From Sphingopyxis sp. LC81 (lineage in GTDB: Bacteria; Pseudomonadota; Alphaproteobacteria; Sphingomonadales; Sphingomonadaceae), in assembly GCF_000756375.1 (NCBI RefSeq), contig NZ_JNFD01000002.1, positions 1 through 64,000 of the forward strand: a DNA stretch of 64,000 nucleotides, given 5' to 3'. Shown in pieces: positions 8,016-17,437 of the stretch. The notes beneath the pieces were generated by a model. That model did no database searches and was not told the origin of the DNA. It saw nothing but the letters and a program-made list of their open reading frames with translations. The first letter of the stretch is position 1; every line of letters starts with the position of its first letter. Both the position numbers and the translations under genes were made by a program.

Positions 8016-8434
8016 GCGCAGCTACCCGTCGTGCCGATCGTCACCCTGTTATAGACCGCACCGAGGCCCAGTCCGACGAACCAGAAAAAGGCCGCGCCGA
8101 AGCCGCCGTTACCGGCCGGAACCATTTCGTAATTCTGCAGGAATTCCCAGATCGTCATCACCGTCAGGCAAAAGCCGGTGGCGAAAAGGCACTGGCGCAC
8201 CTGGAGCATACGGATGAACTCGTCGCTCTCCTCCACCAGCAGGCGCATGACGGCCCAGAATACGCCGATGATCGGCAAGGCGGGCGTCACCGCGAGTGCA
8301 ACGGCCGGTATACCCGAAATGTCGCTGTGCCGAAATGTCCAGCCGGCGGCAAAGATCAGGATGACATAAAGGCTCATCAACACCGCAAGGCGGATCATAT
8401 AACGCCGGATCGCACGACTTTTGTACGTTGCCAT
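8012..8434 (-). CDS. small membrane protein paired with XRE regulator
   Basis: 140 aa with a basic N-terminus (KSRAIRRYMIR) and about four hydrophobic segments, near residues 13-32, 42-64, 83-100 and 113-130. Its coding end overlaps the regulator start by 4 bp. Membrane proteins of this kind commonly sit beside small XRE regulators in sphingomonads; their role is unknown. One of four CTTGWCAW sites overlaps its start codon. Confidence 0.75.
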   Translation of the reverse strand: MATYKSRAIRRYMIRLAVLMSLYVILIFAAGWTFRHSDISGIPAVALAVTPALPIIGVFWAVMRLLVEESDEFIRMLQVRQCLFATGFCLTVMTIWEFLQNYEMVPAGNGGFGAAFFWFVGLGLGAVYNRVTIGTTGSCA

Positions 8435-8521
8435 GTCAAGGGTCCTCCATATATTGACAAGGATCCTTTACTTAAGCGATTGCGTTATGTCAAGCAAGCT
8501 TTGCATAATGACAAGCTTGCT
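8433..8521 (-). promoter_or_regulatory. promoter/operator region with four CTTGWCAW repeats
   Basis: Read on the minus strand, the octamer CTTGWCAW occurs at 8515-8508, 8494-8487, 8461-8454 and 8440-8433. The first two and the last two are each 21 bp apart, two helical turns. One copy supplies TTGACA, which with TAAAGG 17 bp later could be the -35/-10 pair. A 9-bp inverted repeat AGCAAGCTT/AAGCTTGCT (8493-8501 and 8513-8521) overlaps the distal pair. This is the natural place for the downstream XRE protein to bind. Confidence 0.6.
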
Positions 8522-8539
8522 GTCGTTTCTGAACGCGAT

Positions 8540-8920
8540 TCAGCCGATCAGCTCGCTCGGCCAGCCGATGCGGACCAGCGTCTCGTCGGGATCGGACAGC
8601 GCGAATTCATACATGCCCCACGGCTTGTGCGTCGGCGCCTTTTCGCGTTCGAGGATCGCGTCGCGCACGCGTTCGGCGAGCTCCGCGACGCGTTCGGTGT
8701 AGAGGTAGAGGCCGAACGGGTTCCGGCCCGGCACCAGCCATCCCTCGGGCGACTCGTTCGTCAGATGAAGCTGCCAGCCCTTGCCGTCCTCCAGCAGGCG
8801 ATAGCTGCCATAGTCGCCGACGACCGACAGGCCGAGCTTTTCATAGAAGGCGGTGCTGGCGTCGAGGTCGGTGCACGGCAGGATCGCGGCGATGCTGTGA
8901 AGCGGCGGGGCGTCGGTCAT
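8540..8920 (-). CDS. VOC family protein
   Basis: 126 aa with a single glyoxalase/bleomycin-resistance-type domain: AAILPCTDLDASTAFYEKLG at the start, then GWQLHLTN and MYEFALSDPDETLVRIGWP at the end. The start codon overlaps the stop of the MerC-domain gene by 4 bp (ATGA), so the two are translationally coupled and should share the MerC promoter. Proteins of this type can sequester or modify small toxic molecules; the ligand is unknown. Confidence 0.85.
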   Translation of the reverse strand: MTDAPPLHSIAAILPCTDLDASTAFYEKLGLSVVGDYGSYRLLEDGKGWQLHLTNESPEGWLVPGRNPFGLYLYTERVAELAERVRDAILEREKAPTHKPWGMYEFALSDPDETLVRIGWPSELIG

Positions 8921-9339
8921 GCCCGCAACTTATGCCCGCCGCCGCGATGACGCCAGCGCCAGTTGACGAGATGCGCGGCGGCAAGCGTAAGCGCGCCGGC
9001 CGAGGTCAACAGGCGGTCGGCGGCCTCGGGATCGGCGGCGGCGATCCACCCCTCGTGCGCCGCCAGGCCAAGCGCAAGCAGGACCAGTCCGGTAACTGCG
9101 AGCATCGCGGGCGTAACCCGCCGATGCCGTCTCCAACCATCGCGCATCGCGATCGCGGCAGCGGGCAAAGCCAGCAACAGGATCGCCGCATGAACCCCCT
9201 CGGGCAGCGCAATCCAGCGGCTGAACGCGGGGGCCAGAAGCAGGAGCAAAGGCAGAGCAAGGCAGTGGAACAGGCAAGTAAACGACAGGGCAAGTCCCGT
9301 CAGGTCGGCAAGGCGCGGGCGCGCGGCGGGAAGGCACAT
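8917..9339 (-). CDS. MerC-domain membrane protein
   Basis: 140 aa inner-membrane protein with about four transmembrane segments. The opening span contains FTCLFHCLALPLLLLLAP, where the CxxxxHC arrangement is characteristic of MerC-like metal-handling proteins. The ATG at 9339 is used because it begins just before the first span; the upstream frame crosses the promoter palindrome. No mer operon is nearby, so a role in zinc or another thiophilic metal is more likely than mercury resistance. It heads a two-gene unit with the VOC gene. Confidence 0.8.
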   Translation of the reverse strand: MCLPAARPRLADLTGLALSFTCLFHCLALPLLLLLAPAFSRWIALPEGVHAAILLLALPAAAIAMRDGWRRHRRVTPAMLAVTGLVLLALGLAAHEGWIAAADPEAADRLLTSAGALTLAAAHLVNWRWRHRGGGHKLRA

Positions 9340-9374
9340 GGGGTTTCTTTCGCGGGAGGGTTCCGACGCCAGAT

Positions 9375-9393
9375 AATGATACATTGTATCATT
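9375..9393. promoter_or_regulatory. Fur/Zur-like palindromic operator
   Basis: A perfect 19-bp palindrome AATGATACATTGTATCATT with a single central base, 36 bp upstream of the MerC start and about 90 bp upstream of thrS. Its AT-rich composition stands out. The size and TGATA...TATCA form resemble Fur-family (Zur/Fur) boxes, which fits control of a metal-handling protein. The assignment to Zur is an inference. Confidence 0.6.
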
Positions 9394-9484
9394 GCAAGCT
9401 TTGTTGTGAATCCGCCCCTTGCCGCCCATATCGCATGCTGGCAAAGGGGCGCTGTTCTACCCCGCAAGAAAGGCCGATTTTTCG

Positions 9485-11491
9485 ATGTCCGACATGATCC
9501 GCGTCACCCTTCCCGATGGCTCTGCCCGTGAAGTCGTGCGCGGCACTACCGCGCTGCAGATCGCGGCCGACATCGGACCCGGCCTCGCGAAGGCCGCGCT
9601 CGCCGCGAAGATCGACGGCGAACTGCGCGACATCATGCGCCCGCTCGAGGAAGACACGAACCTGTCGCTGGTGACGAGCCGCGACGAGGCCGACGCGCTC
9701 GAACTCTTCCGCCACGACTATGCGCACGTCCTCGCCGAGGCGGTGCAGAAGCTGTTCCCGGGCACGCAGATCACCTTCGGCCCGTCGACGGGCGACGGCT
9801 TCTATTATGACTTCGCGCCCGCCGCCGATCGCGGCCCGTTCCGCGACGACGAACTGCCGCTGATCGAGGAGGAGATGCGCAAGATCATCGCCGCCGATCT
9901 TCCCCTCACAAGGGAAGTGTGGGAGCGCGACAAGCTCATCGCCAAATGGGCCGCCGAGGGCGAGACCTTCAAGGCCGAATGGGCCGCCGAACTGCCGCAG
10001 GGCGAGGAACTCACCGTCTACCGTTCGGGCGACGGCTGGATGGACATGTGCCGCGGCCCGCACCTCGCCTCGACGGGCAAGCTCGATCCCGCCGCGTTCA
10101 AGCTGACGCGCGTCTCGGGCGCATACTGGCGCGGCGACCAGAAGAATGCGCAATTGAGCCGCATCTATGGCACCGGCTGGCTCAACAAGAAGCAGCTCGC
10201 CGAGCATCTCGTCCGGCTCGAAGAGGCGGCGAAGCGCGACCACCGCAAGATCGGCCGCGAGATGGACCTGTTCCACCTGCAGGAAGAAGCCCACGGCAGC
10301 GTCTTCTGGCACCCCAAGGGTTACCGGATCTACCGCGAGCTCGAAGCCTATATGCGCCGCGCCATCGACGGCTCGGGCTATCAGGAGGTCAAGACCCCGC
10401 AGGTGATGGACGCGCGCCAGTGGGAACAGTCGGGCCACTGGGGCAAATATCGCGAGAATATGTTCGTCATCCCCGACGAGGTTCCGAACATCGAGAGTGA
10501 AGGCCCACTGGTGTCCGACGATGCCGAGTGGATGGCGCTCAAGCCGATGAACTGCCCAGCGCACGTCCTGATCTTCCGCCAGGGCATGAAGTCGTATCGC
10601 GACCTGCCGCTCCGCATGGCCGAAATGGGCTGCTGCCACCGCAACGAGCCGCACGGCGCGCTGCACGGCATCATGCGCGTGCGCCAGTTTACGCAGGACG
10701 ACGGGCATATCTTCTGCCGCGAGGACCAGATCGTCGAGGAAGTGCGCGACTTCTGCGCGCTGCTCGACCGCGTCTACAAACAGCTCGGCTTCGAGAAATA
10801 TGCGGTGAAGCTCGCGCTGCGCCCCGACATGCGCTTCGGCACCGACGAAATGTGGGACAAGGCCGAGGCCGAGCTTCGCGAAGCCGTCGAGCGCGCGGGC
10901 ATGGCGACCGAAGAATATGGCTGGGAAGAACTGCCGGGCGAGGGCGCTTTCTACGCGCCCAAGCTCGAATTCCACCTGACCGATGCGATCGGCCGCACCT
11001 GGCAGTGCGGGACGATCCAGTCCGACCGCGTGATGCCCGAACGCCTCGACGCGAGCTATATCGGCGAGGATGGCGAGCGCCATCGCCCGGTGATGCTCCA
11101 CCGCGCGATCCTCGGCACGTACGAGCGCTTCATCGGCATATTGATCGAGCATTTCGCCGGCCGCTTCCCGACCTGGCTCGCGCCGGTGCAGGCGGTCGTC
11201 GCGACGATCGTCAGCGACGCCGACGATTATGCCAAGGACGCGGTGGCACAGCTTGTCGCGGCGGGCATCCGTGCCGACATCGACGTGCGTAACGAGAAGA
11301 TCAACTACAAGGTCCGCGAGCACAGCCTCGCCAAAGTCCCCTACCTGCTCGTCGTCGGCAACCGCGAGGCCGAGGAAGGCACCGTCGCGATCCGCACCCT
11401 CGGGCAGGACGGCCAGCGCATCATGCCGCTCGCCGAGGCGATCGCGATGCTGAAGGGCGAGGCGACGCCGCCGGATTTGCGCGAGCCGTGA
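9485..11491 (+). CDS. thrS: threonine--tRNA ligase
   Basis: Class II aminoacyl-tRNA synthetase of 668 aa that charges tRNA-Thr. The ATG at 9485 begins the TGS domain (residues 1-60). The editing (SAD) domain carries HDYAH at 77-81. The catalytic core shows [10 protein letters not shown], with its zinc-ligand Cys, and motif 2 in [14 protein letters not shown]. The anticodon-binding domain ends the protein. Domain order and length are normal. The AraC-type gene starts within its stop codon. Confidence 0.98.
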   Translation: MSDMIRVTLPDGSAREVVRGTTALQIAADIGPGLAKAALAAKIDGELRDIMRPLEEDTNLSLVTSRDEADALELFRHDYAHVLAEAVQKLFPGTQITFGPSTGDGFYYDFAPAADRGPFRDDELPLIEEEMRKIIAADLPLTREVWERDKLIAKWAAEGETFKAEWAAELPQGEELTVYRSGDGWMDMCRGPHLASTGKLDPAAFKLTRVSGAYWRGDQKNAQLSRIYGTGWLNKKQLAEHLVRLEEAAKRDHRKIGREMDLFHLQEEAHGSVFWHPKGYRIYRELEAYMRRAIDGSGYQEVKTPQVMDARQWEQSGHWGKYRENMFVIPDEVPNIESEGPLVSDDAEWMALKPMNCPAHVLIFRQGMKSYRDLPLRMAEMGCCHRNEPHGALHGIMRVRQFTQDDGHIFCREDQIVEEVRDFCALLDRVYKQLGFEKYAVKLALRPDMRFGTDEMWDKAEAELREAVERAGMATEEYGWEELPGEGAFYAPKLEFHLTDAIGRTWQCGTIQSDRVMPERLDASYIGEDGERHRPVMLHRAILGTYERFIGILIEHFAGRFPTWLAPVQAVVATIVSDADDYAKDAVAQLVAAGIRADIDVRNEKINYKVREHSLAKVPYLLVVGNREAEEGTVAIRTLGQDGQRIMPLAEAIAMLKGEATPPDLREP

Positions 11492-12174
11492 GCAGGATCG
11501 GCATCGGCCGGTATGCGGCGGGCGAAAGCCTGCCGCGTCATCGCCATGCCGTTGGTTATGCCGCGCTCGTCCTCGGCGGCGATTATGAAGAATCGGGCGA
11601 TCAGGGGCGCATCGCCGTGCGGCCGGGAACAGTCGTCGTCCACGGCGACTGGACCGCGCATCAGGACCGTTTCGGCGCGCGCGGCGCGCAGGTGCTCAAT
11701 CTGCCGGTCGCAAAGGGATTTGCGCCGGGGGCGGGGCATATCGCCGATCCCGATACCGCCGCGCGCCTCGCCGAACGCGATCCGCAGGCCGCCGCCGACT
11801 ATGTCCGCGACCATTTCCGCGCGGGCGCGGCGCGGCGCGACGATTGGCCCGACCTGCTCGCCGCGGCGCTGGCCGCCGATCCCGACATATTGCTCGCCGA
11901 CTGGGCCGATCATATGGGGCTCAACCCCGCGTCGATCAGCCGCGGCTTCGCGCGCGCCTATGGCGTCAGCCCCAAGCGCTTCCGGCTCGAGGCGCGGACG
12001 CGGCAAGCGCTCACTGCGCTCGATCGCTGGCAGGGCAGTCTCGCCGATCTCGCCGCCGACCAGGGGTTCGCCGACCAGGCGCATCTGACCCGGTCGATCG
12101 CCGCGATGACCGGCGCCCCGCCGATCCTGCACCGGGCAAAGTCCGTTCAAGCCGGGCGCGTCGATCCCCGCTAA
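11488..12174 (+). CDS. AraC-family transcriptional regulator
   Basis: 228 aa with an N-terminal cupin-like sensor ([16 protein letters not shown]...[10 protein letters not shown]) and a C-terminal double HTH of AraC type, seen as [21 protein letters not shown] and then [19 protein letters not shown]. It starts with GTG in a GTGA overlap with the thrS stop, so it is translated by coupling to thrS. The cupin histidines suggest a metal or small-molecule ligand. Its target may be the next gene or lie elsewhere. Confidence 0.85.
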   Translation: MSRIGIGRYAAGESLPRHRHAVGYAALVLGGDYEESGDQGRIAVRPGTVVVHGDWTAHQDRFGARGAQVLNLPVAKGFAPGAGHIADPDTAARLAERDPQAAADYVRDHFRAGAARRDDWPDLLAAALAADPDILLADWADHMGLNPASISRGFARAYGVSPKRFRLEARTRQALTALDRWQGSLADLAADQGFADQAHLTRSIAAMTGAPPILHRAKSVQAGRVDPR

Positions 12175-12183
12175 ACCGGGTTC

Positions 12184-13335
12184 ATGGATCGCCGCTTCTT
12201 CATTGCCGCCTCGCTCGGCACCGCCGCCCTCGCTGTTCCCACCATCGCCTCAGCGCAAAATCAGCGCCCGCCGATGCGCACGCAATGGAAAGTGCGCGCA
12301 TCCGAAGGCTTCGATGCGCTCGCCTTTCTGGGACCGCTGGCGGGGGGAGAGCTTTATTTGCCCTATTATCAGGCCGACGTCGACGCCTTCGCGCCGCGCC
12401 TTTCGGCCGCAGCCCGCGCCGAGATTCCGGCGCTGTCGCGCGAAGCCAATGATGCGGGTTTCGGGCTGCTCGGCCCGGTCTTGTCGCTCATCTTTTCGGG
12501 CGGCGACGACAGCAGCCTTGCCGCGCTGATCGCCGCCGCTGCCGCGCCCGAGGCGCGCCTCCTCACCGCCTATCGCGCGAGCAGCAATTGGAACGAAAAG
12601 GATTGGGCGTGGTTCGCCGCGCATGCCCCGCGCGTGAAAGCGGTGCTCGAAGCGATGCGAGATGCGGGTTTCGCCGCCTTTCGCACCGAACGCATCGCCG
12701 CGCTGGAGGGACGGATCGTTCAGCTTCAGGCCGATCTGGGCGCCTATGACGTCATCCGCCTTCACGAAAAGCTGACCGGGCGGACCTTCGACCCGCAGAT
12801 CGAGGTGGTGCTGCTGCAATTTTGCAAGCCGCACGGGATCAAGGTGCAGGGGCAGACGTTCCTGCAGGCGGCCGACTGGAACACCGCGATCACCGTGCGC
12901 AATGCGGGCCATGAAATGCTCCATCCCCCGGTGGTGATGGACGGCCCCGCGGCAAAGGCCGCGCTCGCCATCCTCGCCAAAGACCCGCTGATCCCGCGCG
13001 TCGTCGCCGAGCATGATCCCAAATGGGGCTATACGACGCTCGAAGGCCTGCTGAACGAGGATCTGGCGCAGGCACTCGATCAGCTGATCGCCGAGGCACT
13101 GGGGGTCGCGCGCAATCCGTCCGATCGTTGGCGCAAATCGGACGATGGCATCCATATTCTCGCGGGAGCCTTTTACGGGATGCTGCGCCAGGACAATTGG
13201 ATCGAAACCGGCGGATCGATCGAAACCTGGCTTGCCGACGCGGCAAAGACCGGGCGCCTCGCACCGCAAAAATTGCACAGCATTGCCGCGCATGTGCTCG
13301 AACGCCCTGTCGACAAGCTTTGGCCGCTGGCTTGA
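12184..13335 (+). CDS. exported protein with HExxH motif, putative metallopeptidase
   Basis: 383 aa. The N-terminus MDRRFFIAASLGTAAL with an AXA-type end (IASAQ) looks like a Tat signal. Residues 243-247 are HEMLH, an HExxH zinc motif inside NAGHEMLHPP. About 40 residues later TTLEGLLNED and AQALDQLIAE offer candidate third-ligand glutamates, as in gluzincins. I do not recognise the family. It begins 9 bp after the AraC regulator and is probably in the same operon. Protease activity is an inference from the motif. Confidence 0.6.
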   Translation: MDRRFFIAASLGTAALAVPTIASAQNQRPPMRTQWKVRASEGFDALAFLGPLAGGELYLPYYQADVDAFAPRLSAAARAEIPALSREANDAGFGLLGPVLSLIFSGGDDSSLAALIAAAAAPEARLLTAYRASSNWNEKDWAWFAAHAPRVKAVLEAMRDAGFAAFRTERIAALEGRIVQLQADLGAYDVIRLHEKLTGRTFDPQIEVVLLQFCKPHGIKVQGQTFLQAADWNTAITVRNAGHEMLHPPVVMDGPAAKAALAILAKDPLIPRVVAEHDPKWGYTTLEGLLNEDLAQALDQLIAEALGVARNPSDRWRKSDDGIHILAGAFYGMLRQDNWIETGGSIETWLADAAKTGRLAPQKLHSIAAHVLERPVDKLWPLA

Positions 13336-13458
13336 ACGGCGGGGGCTAGCCGCCCCGGCGTTCCTGCGGTATCGGCCGGGCCGGTTCGATCCGCTGCCGG
13401 GGAAACAAGCGCTGCCCTTCCATCCCGCCTTCCGCCCGCCCGTCGTGGCGCACGCCGC

Positions 13459-14220
13459 TTGACCGGCCTGTCGCAGCTTGTCGGCATCGCGCCGCTGACG
13501 CTTGTGGGCGCGGCGGCGATGACCTTTGCCGCCGCCTATGTCCGCGGCCTCACCGGCTTTGGCATGGCGATCATCCTCGTACCGCTCCTGGGACTGATCA
13601 TCGCACCCGGCGAGGCGGTGGTGCTTGGCATATTGCTGCAACTGCTGATCGGCCCGGTCGGGATCGGGATCATCATGGCCGACGCCGACCGCGCGACCGC
13701 GGTGCCGATCGCGCTGCTCGCGATGGCGACAACGCCGGTCGGCATGGTCGCGCTCGATGCGACCACCCCCGACGTCGCGCGGCTGCTCATCACGCTGGTC
13801 GCGGTCGGTGCCTTTGTCGCGGTGCTGCTGCCCAAACAGCCCGAAGGGCACCGGCCGGGGCGCGGCGCGATTGCGGGGACGGGGGTCGCATCGGGCATCC
13901 TCACCGGCTTTGCCGCGATGCCGGGACCGCCGGTCGTGCCCTTCTACCTCCGCCGCCATCTGGAACCCAAGGTCGCGCGCGCGTCGATGCTGCTGATCTT
14001 TTTTGGCACCGCGATCGCGGGCACGCTCGCCGCGCTCTGGGTCGGGATCGCGACCTGGCGATTGTTCCTGCTCGCGGTGATCCTGTTCGTGCCGATGTGG
14101 CTGGGCAATTATGTCGGCGCGCGCCATTTCGGCCGGGTCCCGCCGCATGTCTGGCAGGCGATGGTCGCGATCGTCCTCGGCATCGCGGCGGTGTCGGCGG
14201 TGGTGCGGCTCTTGAACTAG
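13459..14220 (+). CDS. sulfite exporter TauE/SafE family permease
   Basis: 253 aa, very hydrophobic, with about eight predicted membrane spans in two repeats. Each repeat carries the family glycine/proline motif (RGLTGFGMAIILVPLLGL near residue 30; SGILTGFAAMPGPPVVPFYL near 145). TSUP permeases move small organosulfur or carboxylate anions. The start is a TTG at 13459 without a clear ribosome site, so it is tentative. The stop overlaps the convergent ybbP-like stop in a CTAG. Confidence 0.85.
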   Translation: MTGLSQLVGIAPLTLVGAAAMTFAAAYVRGLTGFGMAIILVPLLGLIIAPGEAVVLGILLQLLIGPVGIGIIMADADRATAVPIALLAMATTPVGMVALDATTPDVARLLITLVAVGAFVAVLLPKQPEGHRPGRGAIAGTGVASGILTGFAAMPGPPVVPFYLRRHLEPKVARASMLLIFFGTAIAGTLAALWVGIATWRLFLLAVILFVPMWLGNYVGARHFGRVPPHVWQAMVAIVLGIAAVSAVVRLLN

Positions 14221-16718
14221 AGGCTGCGCAGCGCCTGCGCGGGTTTGGCCGAGAGCAAGGGCCAGCTCCCCGCAATCCCGATCAGGAACGACAGCCCCGC
14301 GCCGCCGAGCAGGGTCATCCCGACGATCAGCGGATCGGGCGCGAAGTCGAAGTCGAACAGCTGCGTCACGACATACCAGGCGCCCGCAAGCCCCAGCCCG
14401 AGCGCGAGCACGGCAAGAATGGCCGCGAGCACCGCATATTCCATGCCCTGCGCGCCCAAAATCTGCCCGCGCGTGGCGCCGAGCAGTTTCAGGATCACGC
14501 TATCGTAAACACGCCGCTCGCGGCTCGCTGCAATCGCGCCGATCAGCACGGCAATGCCCGCAAGGATCGCGATGCTCGCCGCCGCCGCGATCGCCTGGCT
14601 CATCTGCGTCAGCAGCGTCGTCACCTGTGACACGACATCGCGCACCGCGATCAGCGACGCCGACGGGAAGGCCCGCGGGATGCTGCGCGACAAGGCGGCT
14701 TCGGCCTCGGGCCCGACCGCCACCGTCGCGACCATATTATGCGGCGCCGCGTCGAAGGTCCCGGGCGAGAAGACGAGCACATAGTTCAGCCCGAAATTGT
14801 CCCAGTTGACGGTGCGGAACGAGGCGACCTTCGCCTGCACCTCGACCCCCAGCACGTTGACCGACAGCGTGTCGCCGAGCTTGAGTCCGAGCGATGTGGC
14901 GACTTCCTGCTCGACGCTGACCAGCGGCGACCCCTTGTAATCGGCCGCCCACCACTGGCCGCCGACGAGCTCGCTGCCGTTGGGCAAAACGGGGCTGTAG
15001 GTCAGCCCGCGGTCGCCGCGCAGCACCCACGCGCCCTCGGGCAATTCGGCGAGTTCGTCGACGCGCTGGCCGGCAAATTCGGTGACGCTGCCGCGCAGCG
15101 CGGGGATCATGTTGATCTCGGCCTTGGGATCGGCTCCCGCCACCATCGTCTGGAAGCGCGCGGTCTCGGTGCGCGGCACGTCGAGCACGAAGAAGCTCGG
15201 CGCGCGTTGCGGCACGGTCGACTGGATTTCGGCGGTGATGCTCGTCTGGATCGCTGCCAGCGTCACGAACAAGGTCAGGCCAAGGCCGAGCGCGACGACG
15301 AGCGCGCCGGTCGCGGCGCCGGGGCGGTGGAGGTTCGCAAGCGCGAGGCGGAACAGCGGGCGCTTGGGGCGCGGCAGGCGGCTCGCGGTACGGCGCACCA
15401 GCCAGCCGAGGCCGACGAGGATGAGAAGCAGCCCGATCGCCGCCCCGATGAACCCGAGCGCGAACAGGGGCTCGCGCGCGGTGCCGACCGCGAGCGCGAT
15501 GATCGCCGCCAGCGCCGCCGCGACCGCGACGACCGTCTGCCGGTCGACCCGCGCCGCGCCGCTCACCGTCGCGCGGTAAAGGCCCGCGGCGGGAACGTGC
15601 CGCGTCGCCGCAAGCGGGGGCAGGGCAAAGGCGACGGCTATGAGCAGACCATAGGCCGCGCTAACGGCGAGCGGCAGCGGATAAATGGCAACGCCGGGTT
15701 TGACGGGCAGCACGTCGCCGGCGATCCAGCCGATCGCGGCGGGCGCAAGCGCGCCGACGATCAGGCCCGCGACGATCGACACCGCCGCGACCGCAAGGAT
15801 CTGCAATCCATAGATGCGCGCCACCGTGCCGCTATCGGCGCCGAGCACTTTCAGCGTCGCAAGGCCGGGGCGCTTGCCCGCGAGATAGCTCGCGACGCCG
15901 TTGCCGACGCCGATCCCCGCGATCACCAGCGCCGCGAGGCCGACGAGCGACAGGAACTGCCCCATGCGCTCGATGAAGCGCCGCGTGCCCGGCGCGCCAT
16001 TGCTGCTGTCGGTGATATCCCAGCCCGCGTCGGGGAATTCGGCGGTCAACGCCTTGCCGACCGCTTCGGGGTTCGCGCTTTCGGGCAAACGGACGCGATA
16101 TTTGCTCTCGTAAAGGCTGCCCGGCTGGATCAGCTGCGTCGCGGGCAGGTCGGCCAGACCGATGATCGCGACGGGGCCGAGCGTGAAGCCCTCGCCCAGC
16201 CGGTCGGGCTCCTCGGCGATCACGCCATCGATGAGGAAGCTCGTCTCGCCGAACTTCACGCGCTCGCCGACCTTCAGGCCCAGCCGCGAGACGAGATCCT
16301 TGCCGATCCAGATACCGCCCCGCGGCGGGGGACCTTGGCGCGCGCCGCTTTCCAGCCGCATGGTGCCATAGAGGGGGTAGGCGCCGTCGACCGCCTTCAA
16401 TTCGGACAACAAGGCCTCGCCGTCGGGATCGTTCGCCATCGCGCGCAGCCGAACGGTGGCCGAGGGCGTGCCGACGCGGCGGAAGCCCGCCATTTCCGCG
16501 GGGGTGGCCTCACGCTGCGGCAGGCTGAACTCGACATCGCCGCCGAGGATCGTCTGCCCGCGGACTTCGAGTTCGGACGTGATGCCGCGCGTCAGGCTGC
16601 CGATCGCCGCGAGCGTCGCGACGCCGAGGAACAGGCAGACTGCGAGGAGGCGCAGCCCGCGAATGCGCGTCGCAAGGTCGCGGCGCGCGATCCGCCAGAG
16701 CGTGGCGAGCGGCAGCAC
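14217..16718 (-). CDS. ABC transporter permease, YbbP-like
   Basis: 833 aa FtsX/MacB-type permease. One N-terminal span (about 22-42) is followed by a large periplasmic domain, then clusters of spans near 255-300, 330-410, 430-470 and three at the end (about 700-820). The duplicated FtsX domains are typical of YbbP/lysophospholipase-linked permeases. It is encoded immediately downstream of its ATPase, and beyond that lies the tesA-like esterase, a neighbourhood conserved across Proteobacteria. The substrate is not established; lipid or lipoprotein handling is the usual suggestion. Confidence 0.92.
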   Translation of the reverse strand: MLPLATLWRIARRDLATRIRGLRLLAVCLFLGVATLAAIGSLTRGITSELEVRGQTILGGDVEFSLPQREATPAEMAGFRRVGTPSATVRLRAMANDPDGEALLSELKAVDGAYPLYGTMRLESGARQGPPPRGGIWIGKDLVSRLGLKVGERVKFGETSFLIDGVIAEEPDRLGEGFTLGPVAIIGLADLPATQLIQPGSLYESKYRVRLPESANPEAVGKALTAEFPDAGWDITDSSNGAPGTRRFIERMGQFLSLVGLAALVIAGIGVGNGVASYLAGKRPGLATLKVLGADSGTVARIYGLQILAVAAVSIVAGLIVGALAPAAIGWIAGDVLPVKPGVAIYPLPLAVSAAYGLLIAVAFALPPLAATRHVPAAGLYRATVSGAARVDRQTVVAVAAALAAIIALAVGTAREPLFALGFIGAAIGLLLILVGLGWLVRRTASRLPRPKRPLFRLALANLHRPGAATGALVVALGLGLTLFVTLAAIQTSITAEIQSTVPQRAPSFFVLDVPRTETARFQTMVAGADPKAEINMIPALRGSVTEFAGQRVDELAELPEGAWVLRGDRGLTYSPVLPNGSELVGGQWWAADYKGSPLVSVEQEVATSLGLKLGDTLSVNVLGVEVQAKVASFRTVNWDNFGLNYVLVFSPGTFDAAPHNMVATVAVGPEAEAALSRSIPRAFPSASLIAVRDVVSQVTTLLTQMSQAIAAAASIAILAGIAVLIGAIAASRERRVYDSVILKLLGATRGQILGAQGMEYAVLAAILAVLALGLGLAGAWYVVTQLFDFDFAPDPLIVGMTLLGGAGLSFLIGIAGSWPLLSAKPAQALRSL

Positions 16719-17420
16719 CTAGGCGGCCCGCTCTTCGATTTTCCCGTCGTGCATCACGACCACGCGGTCGCAATGCTCGGCGAGTTCGGGGTCGTGGGTG
16801 ATGATGAGCAACGTCGCGCCCAATGCGGCGCGGCGCGCGAAGATCAGGTCGATGATCGCGTGGCCGGTCGCGGTGTCGAGATTGCCCGTCGGTTCGTCGG
16901 CAAAGATGATCGCGGGCGAGCTTGCCATGGCGCGCGCGATCGCGACGCGCTGCTGCTCGCCGCCCGACAGCTGCGCGGGATAGTGGGTCAGACGGTGCCC
17001 GAGACCGACGGCTTCGAGTTCGGCCGCGGCGCGACCGAAGGGATCGGCGATGCCCGCGAGTTCCAGCGGCACCGCGACATTTTCGAGCGCGGTCATCGTC
17101 GGCAGCAGGTGAAACGCCTGCAACACGATGCCGATCCGCCCGCGCCTTGCGCGCGCCAGATCATCCTCGTCCATCGCCCCGAAATCGAGCCCCGCGACTT
17201 GGATGCTGCCGCCGTTCGCGCGTTCCAGTCCGGCCAGCACCGCCATCAGCGAGCTTTTCCCCGACCCCGACGGTCCCAGCAGCGCGACCGAGGCACCCGC
17301 GGGAACCTCCAGATCGACGCCGCGCAAAATTTCGACAGGGGCCTTGTCGCTTCCAAGCGTGAGCGTCACATTATGGGCGGCGATCGCCACGCCGGGCGAT
17401 TGTCGTTGGGCGTCGGGCAA
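16719..17420 (-). CDS. ABC transporter ATP-binding protein, YbbA-like
   Basis: 233 aa LolD/MacB-class ATPase that powers the YbbP-type permease. Walker A is GPSGSGKSS, the Q-loop is VLQAFHLLP, the signature is LSGGEQQRVAIARA, Walker B is IIFADEPTGNLD, and the H-loop is LIITHDPE. The start is uncertain: a TTG at 17420 gives LPDAQRQSPG before the domain, and a GTG at 17400 would also work. The far upstream extension overlaps tesA and is not coding. Only 17 bp separate this start from the divergent esterase gene. Confidence 0.92.
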   Translation of the reverse strand: MPDAQRQSPGVAIAAHNVTLTLGSDKAPVEILRGVDLEVPAGASVALLGPSGSGKSSLMAVLAGLERANGGSIQVAGLDFGAMDEDDLARARRGRIGIVLQAFHLLPTMTALENVAVPLELAGIADPFGRAAAELEAVGLGHRLTHYPAQLSGGEQQRVAIARAMASSPAIIFADEPTGNLDTATGHAIIDLIFARRAALGATLLIITHDPELAEHCDRVVVMHDGKIEERAA

Positions 17421-17437
17421 GGAGAGGACCCTTTGAA

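Noticed and set aside
7821..8434. Toxin-antitoxin interpretation of the XRE/membrane protein pair
   Set aside because: The membrane protein is 140 aa with several spans and no toxin motif; an autoregulated membrane protein is the simpler reading.
9389..11323. 644-codon open frame antisense to thrS
   Set aside because: thrS is unambiguous; the antisense frame is a codon-bias artefact.
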